Numbered from the stretch's first letter, positions 15,084 through 24,994 are shown. The stretch: DNA of 39,981 nt from an uncultured Planctomycetota bacterium (GCA_903901045.1 CAIUPP010000013.1:1-39981), one strand, 5' to 3'. Notes: generated by a model not told the origin, from the sequence alone. Made by a program: numbers and translations.

Positions 15084-16005
15084 GGGTCCCTCCGTTCTGC
15101 TTCTCTTGGCTACGCGCAAGTGCTGGCAGCGTTTGGCATGCCTCTGAGAGCGTCAGCATGCGCAGTTCAGCGCCTGCCGCCGCGGCGCGTTCTTGAGCAT
15201 GTCTGATCAACTCACGGTACAGCTTGAACCCGCAATCTTCTTCGCCTTCCCGAATCGGTGAAACATGGCAGATGGGCACGAAGGGGATGCCGGCGTCCAT
15301 GCAGGCGTCGAAGTCATGAATCGCCAGTTTCAGGGTGGCGTCGAACATTGCCGGCTTCAGATACCAGGTGTATTCCGCAGTGAGGGGAAGCACCCGCAGA
15401 CTGCCGGCATATTGCAGGCTGTCAAAGACCTTGCGAGTGATCGGGCTCGGAACGCACGCCCCACGATTCAAGAGGTCCCATCCGCCCGGCTGCATATGCC
15501 GCGAGCTGTCATAGACGAAGCGCTCTGCCTCGAGGGCGTGAAAAAGGTTGTCACAGATCGAGAGGCACGGTCCTCGGAACCCCTGGATCGGCAGGCCAAG
15601 CGCCTGCTTCAGGATGTCCCGTCCGCGCGCCAGTCGCCGGCGCAACGGCGCTATGGCCAGTTCCTTTTCGATTTCCGCCCGGTGATTCTTCAGGCGCTCG
15701 CGGGCGGGTCCCTCGTGCGACAGCGCAAGAACCATTGCAGGCGGAATGCCGAATTCGAACCGGTCGTGCTCCAGCCCGTGCTGGCCGACCTCGTGGCCCG
15801 CCGCGATGGCGTCCTTGAGAATGGAGACGTATCCGGGGCGTTCGCGCAACGCCTTCCCCTGGGCGAGCGGGACCGTGAACAGCGTGGCCTTCAGTTCCTG
15901 TTTCGCGCAGAAGTCGAGCAGCCGCCGCAGATGTTCCTCGGAGGAGTAACCTTCGAAGCAGAGGTCGTCTACTGTGAAGCAGAAGAGAACGGGGGAACTC
16001 TTCAT
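15076..16005 (-). CDS. Polysaccharide deacetylase (NodB/CE4-like)
   Basis: 309-aa protein with a NodB-type fold. Motif 1 is FTVDDLC (D13, D14), motif 2 is QHGLEHD (H76, H80, the H-x3-H metal pair), and RGPCLS follows as the motif 3 region. It should remove N- or O-acetyl groups from amino sugars or oligosaccharides using a bound divalent metal. There is no signal peptide, so it acts in the cytoplasm on imported product. ATG 16005 follows GAGGG and overlaps the PIG-L stop in an ATGA, so the two deacetylase genes are translationally coupled. The next gene starts 8 bp inside its end. Confidence 0.85.
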   Translation of the reverse strand: MKSSPVLFCFTVDDLCFEGYSSEEHLRRLLDFCAKQELKATLFTVPLAQGKALRERPGYVSILKDAIAAGHEVGQHGLEHDRFEFGIPPAMVLALSHEGPARERLKNHRAEIEKELAIAPLRRRLARGRDILKQALGLPIQGFRGPCLSICDNLFHALEAERFVYDSSRHMQPGGWDLLNRGACVPSPITRKVFDSLQYAGSLRVLPLTAEYTWYLKPAMFDATLKLAIHDFDACMDAGIPFVPICHVSPIREGEEDCGFKLYRELIRHAQERAAAAGAELRMLTLSEACQTLPALARSQEKQNGGTHG

Positions 16006-16691
16006 GCGAGGTCCCTCGGGTCTTGAACGGCTTCGGGCACAAAGCACGACTGCTTGAGCACTTCGGCGTACTTCGTGCCGATGCGGCTGCCATGATGGCG
16101 CGCGCGGGCTTCGAGCTGGTCGGTCATCTTGTCCAATTGGTCCTGCGCCGCCCCGAACTGCTTCCAGGCCTCTATCTTGGCCTCGAACGTATCGCTGACG
16201 TCCACGATATGTGTCGGTTCGGGCAGGTCATGAATGACTTCGAAATGATAGAGCGCGCGAGCGGTCCACGGTTTGCCCAGGTCGGCGCTACAGTCCCATT
16301 GCGCCTGCCACCACGCGTCGCACGCCAGCCGCGCCATGGCGTGGTGCTGGAAATATTCCGCCCAATAGTGGGCGAGGATCATGTCCGGTTTCACCCGGCG
16401 AATGGCCTCGATGCACTGGCGATAGGTGGCGCGATTCTCCTGCACGGCGAAATCCGGCAGGTCGAGACATTGGAAGTCCTCCACGCCAAGAATCTTGTGC
16501 GCCGCCACCGCTTCCGCTTTGAATCGTTCAATGGCGCGCGCTCGCCCGCCGCGTTCGGTGAACGCCTCATCGCCATTGCCGAAGCAGACGACAGAGACCT
16601 CCACCCCGGAGTTGACAAGCTTTCGGATGATCCCGCCGACCGCGATGACGGAATCGTCGAGATGCCCTCCCAACACCAGTACTCGTTTCAT
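16002..16691 (-). CDS. PIG-L/LmbE-family N-deacetylase
   Basis: 229-aa zinc-dependent deacetylase of the PIG-L family, which removes the acetyl group of N-acetylglucosaminyl or related substrates. The N-terminal signature appears as GGHLDDSVIAVGG (H10, D12, D13); the usual Glu of HPDDE is Ser. The later His region is HYWAEYFQHHAMA. The start at 16691 is taken for AAGGAG six bases upstream; an earlier in-frame ATG at 16715 lacks such a site. It heads a tightly coupled run: PIG-L, polysaccharide deacetylase, isomerase, broken esterase, M24. A 224-bp spacer with no recognisable gene separates it from the upstream 261-aa protein. Substrate probably an N-acetylated sugar, by context. Confidence 0.86.
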   Translation of the reverse strand: MKRVLVLGGHLDDSVIAVGGIIRKLVNSGVEVSVVCFGNGDEAFTERGGRARAIERFKAEAVAAHKILGVEDFQCLDLPDFAVQENRATYRQCIEAIRRVKPDMILAHYWAEYFQHHAMARLACDAWWQAQWDCSADLGKPWTARALYHFEVIHDLPEPTHIVDVSDTFEAKIEAWKQFGAAQDQLDKMTDQLEARARHHGSRIGTKYAEVLKQSCFVPEAVQDPRDLA

Positions 16692-16915
16692 GGCCGCTCC
16701 TTCTATTTGGACCATCGCTTAATTTGTCCAGGACAACATCGAGAACCACGCCGAACGCGACGCCCTCCGGCCTGGCCTCGGTCTGTGGAAAGCCGGTCCG
16801 CAGTTCCATTCGCCGAATCGGGCTTCCCGCCGGCCATAGTGACAGATCCTTCGCGGTATTGGAGAGCCTTCTGCAGCGCATCGGCCGGACAGAGACGGGG
16901 ATTGAGGCCGATGAC

Positions 16916-17701
16916 CTACTTGTGCTCGGCGATCCAGCGCCGAGTCCATTCCACGGCCTCGATTCCCAGATCGCAGATGCAGCTGGCGAGGAAGACCATT
17001 CCTTCAATCCGGCCTTCCTTGATCCAGCGGGCGCCCAGTTCGCACTGTTTCTGCATCCGTTCCATGGCCATCGCCCTGGAATTACCGAAGTCCCACATGT
17101 AGCAACCGAGCACTTTTTTGCGCTGGGGAACCAGACGTTCAACCGCCGCGAAGTTCTCTTCCAGTCGGTCAAGTTCCTCCTGCTTCCAGGTCCAGAATGT
17201 AACTGTGTCACACAATTCCAGGTATGGGCGGACGGGCAGGGACAGTAGGTGCGCATAGAGCACCACCCATAACTCAACGGAACGTCCGGTTTGCGTCAAG
17301 CGTCGGCGAATTGTCCCTATCTGTTCGATGGAAAGCGCTGTCGAGCCATCGGATGTGAAGAAGTCGTCCATGATCACACCGCGGATATTGGGGAAAGTGC
17401 GAAGGATATCCAGCACATGCTCGCGTTCGCTTTCGCTCGTTTCCCCACCCATACCCACGATGGACCAGACGACGTTCTGAACCTCCCGAAGCGGTTCAAG
17501 ACACGGATTGAACGGCAGTACAGGCTTGCCGCTGTAGCGGACCATGATGACATTGGGGACCCCCAGCCAGGCAGCTCCTTCCGCCGGCGTCATCCGAGAC
17601 CCGCGCGGAAGGCCAAATGCGCCTTCGTAGCTCCCGGCTTCGTGCGCCCAAATCCAGAATAGATCTCGTATCGACGACGTGCGCTTTGACTGTTTGTCCA
17701 T
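16916..17701 (-). CDS. Conserved-looking hypothetical protein, TIM-barrel-like
   Basis: 261 aa, family not recognised. The pattern of alternating hydrophobic strands and helices (RGVIMDDFF, VELWVVLYAH, CDTVTFWTW, KKVLGCYMWDFG, GMVFLASC) resembles a (beta/alpha)8 barrel. MDDFF and MWDFG carry candidate acidic residues. No signal peptide remains if the ATG at 17701 is used (AGAGG just upstream); a start at 17764 would add 21 residues with no better ribosome-binding site. It lies between the AAT-like hydrolase (214-bp gap) and PIG-L (224-bp gap) on the same strand. A sugar-related hydrolase is possible from context only. Confidence 0.55.
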   Translation of the reverse strand: MDKQSKRTSSIRDLFWIWAHEAGSYEGAFGLPRGSRMTPAEGAAWLGVPNVIMVRYSGKPVLPFNPCLEPLREVQNVVWSIVGMGGETSESEREHVLDILRTFPNIRGVIMDDFFTSDGSTALSIEQIGTIRRRLTQTGRSVELWVVLYAHLLSLPVRPYLELCDTVTFWTWKQEELDRLEENFAAVERLVPQRKKVLGCYMWDFGNSRAMAMERMQKQCELGARWIKEGRIEGMVFLASCICDLGIEAVEWTRRWIAEHK

Positions 17702-17915
17702 AGGCCTCTCGTTTCCCTCAAGGGATTGTGTTCCCACAATTGTCTCCGCATTCTCTATCAACAAACGTAGTCGGCGAGAGATGGCCTATCCACAAGAGCA
17801 AGGGTTTGCCGGACTTCTTCGGCAGCACATGGACAAGAGCGGAACGTCCCGGCAAAACAGCACGCCGCGTAAAGCGGCCGCTTTCGATTACCGCCGACAA
17901 GTGCTTCTTCCGCCA

Positions 17916-18995
17916 TCACACAGGCACGAGTTCATAGGCATGGAATTCATTGCGGCATGGCGGCGCGTCCGCCACGAATAGGACTCCCGGCCGACTCTGA
18001 GGCAGCGCATACGTCGCGGTCACTGTGCCGTCGTTGCAGATGCAATTGGGGTGGCCGGCGTGCGAACGCAACAGGTGCTGCATCGTCCTGACCGTGCGCG
18101 GCATCGACGCGCGGGCGCGCTCCAGCGTGGCAAACCGCGTCATTGAGTATTCCGTCACTTTCGGCACACAACCGGCGGCGGTCACCTTGGCCACAAGTTC
18201 GGGCATATGGATGTGGTTCGTGTTGAAGAGGAAGTCCTGCTTCCCTTTTGCCGGCTGGAATGCCTGGCAGAACCCGCCCAGACTCTGGCACGCGACCAGG
18301 TTGCCTTTCGCGTCGCCGATCACGAGGCTCTCGGTGGACTGGATGCGCTTCAGCATCTTCAGGGCCTGCGGCACGTCCTCGCATCTTTCCAACAGGATGC
18401 GCCCGCTCGTCGAATTCCGGATCCGTCGCTTTGAATTGTCATAGGACAGTCCCGGCACGGTGCACCCGAGGCTGGATTGCGCGAGGCACAGCCCTGCCGC
18501 GTTCGTGCCGTTGTGCCCCCAGCAGGAACCCGCCCAGATGACCTGCACGTGCGAGATGCCGTTGCGTGGGATGCGACGGATCAGGACATAGCTCTGGCGC
18601 GGATCGTCGAGCGTGCCTCCCACGATCACGCCGTCTTTCTTCGCGATCATCCCAATGCCCGTGCAGCCGCCGCTGGACGGGGTCAGTTCCTTCCTCGGCA
18701 CGTTGTTCCAGACGCGCAGGTGCATCCGCGTGATTAGCGCCAATGGAACGCGGCTTCCCTCGGCGATGCCCCGCAACTCATCGAAGACCCACGGCGCGAA
18801 CGTCTCGTCGCCCCGGCGGATCGGTTCGAGCGCCTTGTCCGACTCTTCATCCGTCCCTTGAAAATCGTGCCGTAGCGCGTAGGCATGGATGTTGGCGACG
18901 ATGACGTGACGGTACGCCTGGCCGTGCTGCAGCCCCATTTCATAATGCGAACCGCGGACGGTTTCGATCGGCATGGCAAGGTTTGGGATGTTCAT
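17916..18995 (-). CDS. AAT/C45-type Ntn amidohydrolase
   Basis: 359-aa member of the acyl-CoA:6-aminopenicillanate acyltransferase family (PF03417, peptidase C45), a group of N-terminal-nucleophile hydrolases that cut linear amide bonds. The self-processing site is GGCTGIGM, leaving C111 as the new N-terminal nucleophile. Downstream VIVGGTLDDPRQ, GLCLAQSS and NTNHIHMPE fit the family. No signal peptide. The ATG at 18995 overlaps the GH2 stop (ATGA), with AGGGG upstream. It is probably a deacylase for an N-acyl compound freed by GH2 or PIG-L; the true substrate is unknown. Confidence 0.83.
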   Translation of the reverse strand: MNIPNLAMPIETVRGSHYEMGLQHGQAYRHVIVANIHAYALRHDFQGTDEESDKALEPIRRGDETFAPWVFDELRGIAEGSRVPLALITRMHLRVWNNVPRKELTPSSGGCTGIGMIAKKDGVIVGGTLDDPRQSYVLIRRIPRNGISHVQVIWAGSCWGHNGTNAAGLCLAQSSLGCTVPGLSYDNSKRRIRNSTSGRILLERCEDVPQALKMLKRIQSTESLVIGDAKGNLVACQSLGGFCQAFQPAKGKQDFLFNTNHIHMPELVAKVTAAGCVPKVTEYSMTRFATLERARASMPRTVRTMQHLLRSHAGHPNCICNDGTVTATYALPQSRPGVLFVADAPPCRNEFHAYELVPV

Positions 18996-21900
18996 GTTCT
19001 TGTCCCCTTTTCTTTTCCTGACCGCGCCGCGCGGCGCGATTCCCGGGCATTGGGGTCGAGAGCGACGTCGCTCTTGTACATTGAAATGTCTTTGGTCTCA
19101 CGGGCGATCAACTCGCGGAGGTCCTCCACTGCCGCTTCGTTCCGAGGCGCGAACTCATCGCTCGAAGCGTAGGAGAGCACCTCGTCGAAAAGATACACGG
19201 TCGCCGGATCATCCCAGTGCAGCGACAGTGCGCAACCCAATAGCCGCCCTTCGCCGACCCGATATTCGTAGAGCAGCGCCTGTTTCCGAACGCGCTTGAA
19301 CGAACTCGCCAGTTCGAGGAGTGGATCGAATGCCAGGTTCAGTCCATTGAAAATCGGCGGGTTGGCGTGATGCAGAAGCGAATAGAACTGCCAGTTGCAG
19401 TAGCCGTCATGGGGAAAGCGCCGGAAGATCGGATGGTCGGCGATGACGGTGGCTATGTCACCGTACGGACGTCCCGAAAATGCGGGGTGGAAAGTGTGCA
19501 TGACCTCGGGCTTCGAATCCTGCCAGAGCAGGACGACACGGCCGCCGCGCCGGAGGAACTCGACCGTCTCGTCGCTGAGGTCTGAGACGATCCGCAACGG
19601 CGCCGTGGGCGCCTCCCTCAGGGAAGGAAGGCGCGCAAACCGGCTTTTGAGTCTCTCAGCGGAAGCGGCGTCCACAGCCGCTGAGACCGAAACCGGTTCG
19701 CGTCGCGGGAAGACCCAGAAGTCCCACTGGTTCTCGAGTTCCACCTTCTCGCCGGAGAGGCGCACGTGCAATGTGAGTTTCCGCGCGTCCGTCAGAACCG
19801 GCATGGAAAACTTGATCGCGCCGAGCGAGGTAATCGCGCCGTTGGGCATGTCCCGGGCAGAGAGACTTCCGCGACTGTGGATTGCTCCGCTATCGTCGCG
19901 GACGTGCCAGACAATATCGGCCTTGGAGATCGGCCCAGGCCCGTAGTGTGAAATCAGCAGTTCCAGGTCGAACAGGTCTCTGCTAAAGAAATTCCGCCGC
20001 GTGGTGTGGTCAAGGAGCAGGACACTCTCGTTGTTGTAGCGGAGGACGTTCTCTCGCGTCTCTCCAGGCTTCATCTCGTAGAAATCGTTGAGCACGCCGC
20101 AGGGATAGCCGGTGCGGTGCCAGTGGTGGTCGGAGCCGCCCAGAAGATCGTACCCCTGGGCCTGCGCGCAACGGCGGGCCATCTCGACGTAGTATTTGCG
20201 CCACAGGGCTGTCACTGCGCCGCTGTTGCGGTAGTAGAGACTCGCCCGGTCAAGCACTCCTTCCTCACGCAGGTGTTTGCGCGCGGCGGCATAGAGGGCC
20301 GTGCCGATGCGCGTGCCCTCATAACGATGTTCGAGATCGAGGTCCAGGTACGTCCCCAGGATGCACAACTCATGGATCAGATGTGGATGATCGTCCTTCA
20401 GCCAGCGCCAAAGTCCGCCCAGCCCTTTCCAGTCGCCTTTCCAGGAACTCGCCCGGTTCAGCCATGCGAGACGGGTCTGAGGCCACCCATATTCCATGTT
20501 GCAGGGGAGGCTCTCAAACACGTCAGAGAAGTCGCCCAGGAGCGCGTGTCGTCTCGAATTGACCCGCTGCTCCGGCGAAAACGAATCAGGCCCGGGACCG
20601 GCGTCGGGTTCGACGTTGGTCGGGCTCCAGCCGTACTCGACCCCCCGCAGAGCCTCCATCGGGCTGAAGAGCGCGTCCGGGACGTGCTTGCGCTGGAGCG
20701 CCTGCATTTGGCGCAGGAACTCGATCATGGCTTCGTCAAGCAGTTCCTCGTTCCCGCCGCAGTAGAGCACGACGGAGGGATGCCGCCGGCAGGTTCGCAG
20801 GATGTCGAGCCACTCGCCTTCGCCGAATCCGCAGGGCGGCTCGACCTGGATCAGGAACCCCAGTTCGTCGGCCGCCTGCATGTACTCCTCGTTCGGCACC
20901 CAGGTGTGGAACCGCAGCCAGTTGAATCCCAGCGATTTCAGCCTCCGCAGGTTGCTGCGATACGTCTCCGCGCAGATGGGCGCCGTGCAGGTGAACGGAA
21001 AATAGTGGTGGTCGCAAACCCCGCGCATGTAAATGGGTGTGCCGTTGAGGCGCAGCAATATCCCATCCCGCTCCAATCGACGAAGGCCAAAGGGCTGCGC
21101 GCACTGATCCTGAACCGCATCCCCCTGTTTCACGCGCACTTCGACTTCGTAGAGGATCGGGGAACGGTCGGACCATGTCCGCATGTTGAAGGTCCCCGTG
21201 GTCCATTGCGCCTGTCCGCCCTCGCCTGCCGCGATGCCCTCGGCCAGGGGCTTGCCGCTCAACGGTTCTCGGACGGACCACTCCGCCCGCCAAGACTTGT
21301 CCGGGACCTCATCGCCGCAACCGGAGAGTTCCAGGTTCCAGACAAGCTCCTGATTGTCCCGGCGCGGATACAGGTACAGGGAGCGGATGCGGAGTTTTCC
21401 CCCAACCTTCAGGCAGACGGGACGAGTGATCCCGGCGCTGCATCCGGAATAGCCGCGGATGGAGCAGCCTCCCCATCCGGTCCGCATGTTGGCCACGGCG
21501 ATGAGAAGCTCGTTCTCTTGTCCACTCTTTAGATGCTTCTCCAGCGACATCTCAAATGGGGTGGAATGCCCAAGGTGATATCCGACGAACTGCCCGTTCA
21601 GCCAGACCCACGCTTCGAGCGCCACGCCGCCGACATGCAAGGTGACCGTGCGGCCGTCCCACTCCGGCGGCGCGATGAAGCGCTTGCGGTACCAGCCCGT
21701 ACCGATGAGATAGGGAAGCGATGCGTCCGGGAGCGCCGCCCCGGACGGGAAGGCAATCGGATGGGCGTTGGGATTGAAAGAGGCCTTCCTCCAATTCGAG
21801 AGTATCCGTACGCGGTCGAGATGGTCGTCCCAGTATGCGGGCACAGGCATGCTGGTCTCGAAAGCCGCCGCATCGGGAATTTCTGAAGGTTTGTCAGTTT

Positions 21901-22003
21901 GTCCGCCTCGCCGGACCATAGTGGTTTGGTCGCGGTCTCTGCCCTTGTCATCAGGCTGATAGGCAAACGCCCACTCGCCATCCAGCGATACGGTCAGGCC
22001 CAT
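18992..22003 (-). CDS. GH2 glycoside hydrolase (beta-galactosidase/beta-mannosidase-like)
   Basis: 1003-aa GH2 enzyme. The N-terminal sugar-binding jelly roll (about 10-200) contains GTGWYRKRF and AWVWLNGQFVGYH. Immunoglobulin-like domains follow, then the TIM barrel with RGVCDHHYFP, acid/base in CGGNEE (E419) and probable nucleophile in NMEYGW (E504). About 400 further residues of beta-rich sequence extend beyond the barrel, longer than a minimal GH2. No signal peptide is seen, so cytoplasmic action on imported substrate is likely. ATG 22003 is chosen because GGAGGAAAC lies directly upstream; earlier ATGs at 22042 and 22030 have none. Its end overlaps the AAT-like gene. Specificity within GH2 cannot be decided by eye. 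Confidence 0.88.
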   Translation of the reverse strand: MGLTVSLDGEWAFAYQPDDKGRDRDQTTMVRRGGQTDKPSEIPDAAAFETSMPVPAYWDDHLDRVRILSNWRKASFNPNAHPIAFPSGAALPDASLPYLIGTGWYRKRFIAPPEWDGRTVTLHVGGVALEAWVWLNGQFVGYHLGHSTPFEMSLEKHLKSGQENELLIAVANMRTGWGGCSIRGYSGCSAGITRPVCLKVGGKLRIRSLYLYPRRDNQELVWNLELSGCGDEVPDKSWRAEWSVREPLSGKPLAEGIAAGEGGQAQWTTGTFNMRTWSDRSPILYEVEVRVKQGDAVQDQCAQPFGLRRLERDGILLRLNGTPIYMRGVCDHHYFPFTCTAPICAETYRSNLRRLKSLGFNWLRFHTWVPNEEYMQAADELGFLIQVEPPCGFGEGEWLDILRTCRRHPSVVLYCGGNEELLDEAMIEFLRQMQALQRKHVPDALFSPMEALRGVEYGWSPTNVEPDAGPGPDSFSPEQRVNSRRHALLGDFSDVFESLPCNMEYGWPQTRLAWLNRASSWKGDWKGLGGLWRWLKDDHPHLIHELCILGTYLDLDLEHRYEGTRIGTALYAAARKHLREEGVLDRASLYYRNSGAVTALWRKYYVEMARRCAQAQGYDLLGGSDHHWHRTGYPCGVLNDFYEMKPGETRENVLRYNNESVLLLDHTTRRNFFSRDLFDLELLISHYGPGPISKADIVWHVRDDSGAIHSRGSLSARDMPNGAITSLGAIKFSMPVLTDARKLTLHVRLSGEKVELENQWDFWVFPRREPVSVSAAVDAASAERLKSRFARLPSLREAPTAPLRIVSDLSDETVEFLRRGGRVVLLWQDSKPEVMHTFHPAFSGRPYGDIATVIADHPIFRRFPHDGYCNWQFYSLLHHANPPIFNGLNLAFDPLLELASSFKRVRKQALLYEYRVGEGRLLGCALSLHWDDPATVYLFDEVLSYASSDEFAPRNEAAVEDLRELIARETKDISMYKSDVALDPNARESRRAARSGKEKGTRT

Positions 22004-22045
22004 TACGTTTCCTCCATGAAAGCGTCGCATAATAGTTCCCACGGG

Positions 22046-24994
22046 CTATGGCGCGGTGGGTATCAAGTGCGCGGGAATGTCCGAGGGTTTGACATCGGCC
22101 ATGTACCGCAGCAGATATTTCGTGTTCCAGCTCTTGCCTACGTCCAAGCGGACCGCTGGACACATCCATTCGAGGGTCAGTTGGTCCATAAGGCCGACAT
22201 CGGTGTATCGGTAGGAACTGAACTGGGTCACGGAGGGGGTCTCGACCTGGCACAGGATCATCTCACCATTGTCGGGGTTGCGCTGAGCAATCCAGTCGCC
22301 CGTCGTCTCGCCGCAGCGCGTGGCCTTCTCCCAGTCCTCCTGCCCCGGCGTAATGGGCGCGCCCGGCTTGGCCCAGAGGATTTCAAGCTTGTCCTTGGGC
22401 ACGAGCGCGACCCCTTTGGCTGTCTGAAGGTACACTTCGGGACAGTCCGCCAGCGTGTTTCCGGGGACGGGATTGGGCCCGAGATGAAAGACGTGGTTCG
22501 CCCAGAAGGCGATCTGCATGGACTTGGCGGCGTTCGCGTTGGTCACTTCGACCTCCACGAACACGTCGGTCCCTTGCTCCGGCACGATGTACTTCTTGGT
22601 GATCACCAATCCGCCGACTTGCGGCGGCTCCTTGAGCACGTGCCGGAACTCCAGCCAGGCGCATCCGGCGTGGACTGATGCGGACACCAGTTCGTAGGGA
22701 GCCCACACTTGCTCGCTGAAACGCATATCCGTTGGAACGTAGAAAATGTCTTTGGCCACTCCGCCTTCACGGCCCCACCAGCCCGACTCGACCACCGTCC
22801 TGTTTCCGTGTTTGATCCGCCACTCCTCGATCATCGCTCCGTGGTCAGGCCGGATCCATATCTGCTGTGCACCGCAGTCCACGAGAATCGCCTTCTGGCC
22901 TTTGATGATCTCTTCGCGCACCGAGATGCCGCCGTGCTCAGCCAGAACGGCGCCTTCGGCATCCGGCTCGCGGTACTTCTCATAAGCCTGCGCCGCCGCG
23001 GCGGCGGGCTGGCGGGTCCAGTGGTCGGGCAGCGCGCCGGCGGCGGGGACCCGTTCCACAAGGATTGCGGTGACGCCCATGCGCGCGGGGGTCGTGACGA
23101 CGACGCCCTCGGCCAGTTCCTCGGCGCTGAACAGGTCCCGCTTCTCAGACGGAACGAGGAGTTGTTCCTCGCACACCAGCAGCGCGCGATAGTCGCCCTT
23201 GGGGAGGCCCGTGAACCGGACCTTGGCAAAGAGGTCCAGTCGCTCGTCCAAGTTGATCATGGTGGCCAGGCGTTGTTCTCCCAGCTTGTAGGTTCTCCAC
23301 ACGGTATTCGCAGCAAAATCGGGCTCGACCAGGGCCGTCTTCCGACCATCTTTGATGGTGGAGAAGGTCCGCTTGGGCATGAAGGTGACGGAGACATCGG
23401 ACACGTCCGGCATCCCGTCCAGCAGAATGTCCTCGACGCGCGCCAGTTCGCGCGAAGCCCGCGCCAGCCAGGACAACTGCAGAGGGCTGAACTCGCACAA
23501 CCAAAAGGCGTACCCCTTGGTGCCGCCCAGGACGCCGGCCCACGCGTTCGCCCGAAGCGATTCCTTCTCCATGGAGTAGGGCAGATAGAACTCCCGGCTC
23601 TGGCCGCTATAGAACGGAACCACGTCCACCTTGACACGCGGGGTCAGCGCCTTGGACCAGTTGAACGCGTCGCGCGCCTGGTCCGCGCCGGGCCCGTACC
23701 ACATGGGGACGATGAAATCAGAGCACTCCTGCAACCGGTCCAGCGGATAGCCCAACGCCAGATACTGCGGCCGGCCGACCTGATCTTTGCCCAATGAGGC
23801 CAGGTTCGACATGAGATTCTCATCGGATGTGATCGTCGTCTGCGGACAGAAGCCGTAACGCACGTTGGGGTTTGCCTTCTTTGCAGCCTGATAGTAGAGC
23901 CGCATGCAGAGCAGGAATTGCTCGGCCCGGAAATCGTTCCATTGCTTGCGGTAGTCCTTCCAGATAATCGGCGCGGTCAGCTTTGCGGCGTCGAGGTTGT
24001 TCTTTTTCGCAAAAGCCCGAATGCCCGCGGGCGAGAAGCCGGAATCGAAGAGCCAACTACCCCATTCGATATCCTCAATCACCACCTCGCACTGCGGGGT
24101 CGGCCAGCTGGCAGCAGCGGCCAAGTCCTTCTTCCACGGTTCGCCTTGAGTGTCAATGATCCACTGGAAGTCCTGCTTCCCATGGTCGTCGGTCCCCCCA
24201 AGCGTCGTCGGCTCGCTACGGCAATTGAAGTCCTTGTAATCGGGCTCAGGGCTGGGCGCCGACCATCGCGGCAACTCAAAGCCGCCGCCGATTCGGATTC
24301 CTTTCTCGGACAGGTGGCAGGTGCGCAGTTCATCGGGTTCCCCGGTACAGACCACGTTGAATCCCGCGCGCGAAAGCAGTTTCATCACGGGTTCGGAATG
24401 TCCCTTTTCGACATAGGCGAATGCAGAACACTGGTCGAATATGACTGTCAGGCGCTTGCACGGCGGCACGGCCGGCAGCTCCGGAAGGAGTCGAATGGGG
24501 TATTTCTGCTCCGGTTCCGTCCCGCCGGGAGTGACGAAATGCCAGGCGAAGACGCCGGGTTGCCGCCGATCCGCCTCGGTGGGCCGCGGAACCCACTGGC
24601 TCCAGAAGAAACCCGACCAGTTGGCGAAATAGGCGGCATGGCTCAGCGGGGGCGGAAGTGTGTATCGCCGGTACGGACGGCCATCACGCTCGATCTCTTC
24701 GACTTTCCGCACGGCCGTTCCGTTCGAGCCGGTGACGAGGGAGACCAGCTCGATGTAGGCGGGAACTTCGATGACGGCGAGGAAGTTCTCTGTAGCGGCT
24801 TTCGGCGCTTTCGCATCCGCGGGACAAGCGAAGTGCTCCACGTTCGGAAGGTTTTCGATCATCCAGGCAACGTGGTCGTCGCTGACGGGCCATACCTTCG
24901 AGACGGCCTCGCGCCCGGCCTCCGCCGCCTGCGCCGCGCCTGAAATGCAGACCGCCAGAAACAGAACGCCACAGAGCAACAGGTCCTTTCTCAT
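22046..24994 (-). CDS. Secreted 982-aa protein of unknown family (paralogue B)
   Basis: Full-length paralogue of 7472-10420. The signal peptide MRKDLLLCGVLFLAVC ends near AAQAAEA (about residue 24). Shared blocks are KVWPVSD, VIEVPAYIEL, PGVFAWHFVTP, IEDIEW (E310 in DIEW), GFSPAGIRAFA and QWNDFRAEQ, with a C-terminal mutarotase-like region containing QIAFWANHVF. The identity is clear but moderate, so the duplication is old or the copies have different substrates. ATG 24994 has AAGGTGAG a few bases upstream; a GTG at 25003 is possible. It precedes GH2 by 42 bp. A periplasmic carbohydrate-active enzyme is the best guess, with no family name to offer. Confidence 0.75.
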   Translation of the reverse strand: MRKDLLLCGVLFLAVCISGAAQAAEAGREAVSKVWPVSDDHVAWMIENLPNVEHFACPADAKAPKAATENFLAVIEVPAYIELVSLVTGSNGTAVRKVEEIERDGRPYRRYTLPPPLSHAAYFANWSGFFWSQWVPRPTEADRRQPGVFAWHFVTPGGTEPEQKYPIRLLPELPAVPPCKRLTVIFDQCSAFAYVEKGHSEPVMKLLSRAGFNVVCTGEPDELRTCHLSEKGIRIGGGFELPRWSAPSPEPDYKDFNCRSEPTTLGGTDDHGKQDFQWIIDTQGEPWKKDLAAAASWPTPQCEVVIEDIEWGSWLFDSGFSPAGIRAFAKKNNLDAAKLTAPIIWKDYRKQWNDFRAEQFLLCMRLYYQAAKKANPNVRYGFCPQTTITSDENLMSNLASLGKDQVGRPQYLALGYPLDRLQECSDFIVPMWYGPGADQARDAFNWSKALTPRVKVDVVPFYSGQSREFYLPYSMEKESLRANAWAGVLGGTKGYAFWLCEFSPLQLSWLARASRELARVEDILLDGMPDVSDVSVTFMPKRTFSTIKDGRKTALVEPDFAANTVWRTYKLGEQRLATMINLDERLDLFAKVRFTGLPKGDYRALLVCEEQLLVPSEKRDLFSAEELAEGVVVTTPARMGVTAILVERVPAAGALPDHWTRQPAAAAAQAYEKYREPDAEGAVLAEHGGISVREEIIKGQKAILVDCGAQQIWIRPDHGAMIEEWRIKHGNRTVVESGWWGREGGVAKDIFYVPTDMRFSEQVWAPYELVSASVHAGCAWLEFRHVLKEPPQVGGLVITKKYIVPEQGTDVFVEVEVTNANAAKSMQIAFWANHVFHLGPNPVPGNTLADCPEVYLQTAKGVALVPKDKLEILWAKPGAPITPGQEDWEKATRCGETTGDWIAQRNPDNGEMILCQVETPSVTQFSSYRYTDVGLMDQLTLEWMCPAVRLDVGKSWNTKYLLRYMADVKPSDIPAHLIPTAP

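Noticed and set aside
16692-16915. Possible remnant gene between PIG-L and the 261-aa protein (open frame with GVVLDVVLDKLSDG)
   Set aside because: The codon pattern is suggestive, but no family similarity could be recognised and the frame runs into PIG-L.
17702-17915. 52-codon frame whose ATG overlaps the AAT-like stop (TGATG)
   Set aside because: The position fits a coupled small gene, but the peptide has no recognisable feature and the frame could be chance; not listed as a gene.
20006-21532. 508-codon open frame on the plus strand
   Set aside because: It is antisense to the well-supported GH2 gene, has no domain or ribosome-binding site, and arises from high-GC codon use on the opposite strand.
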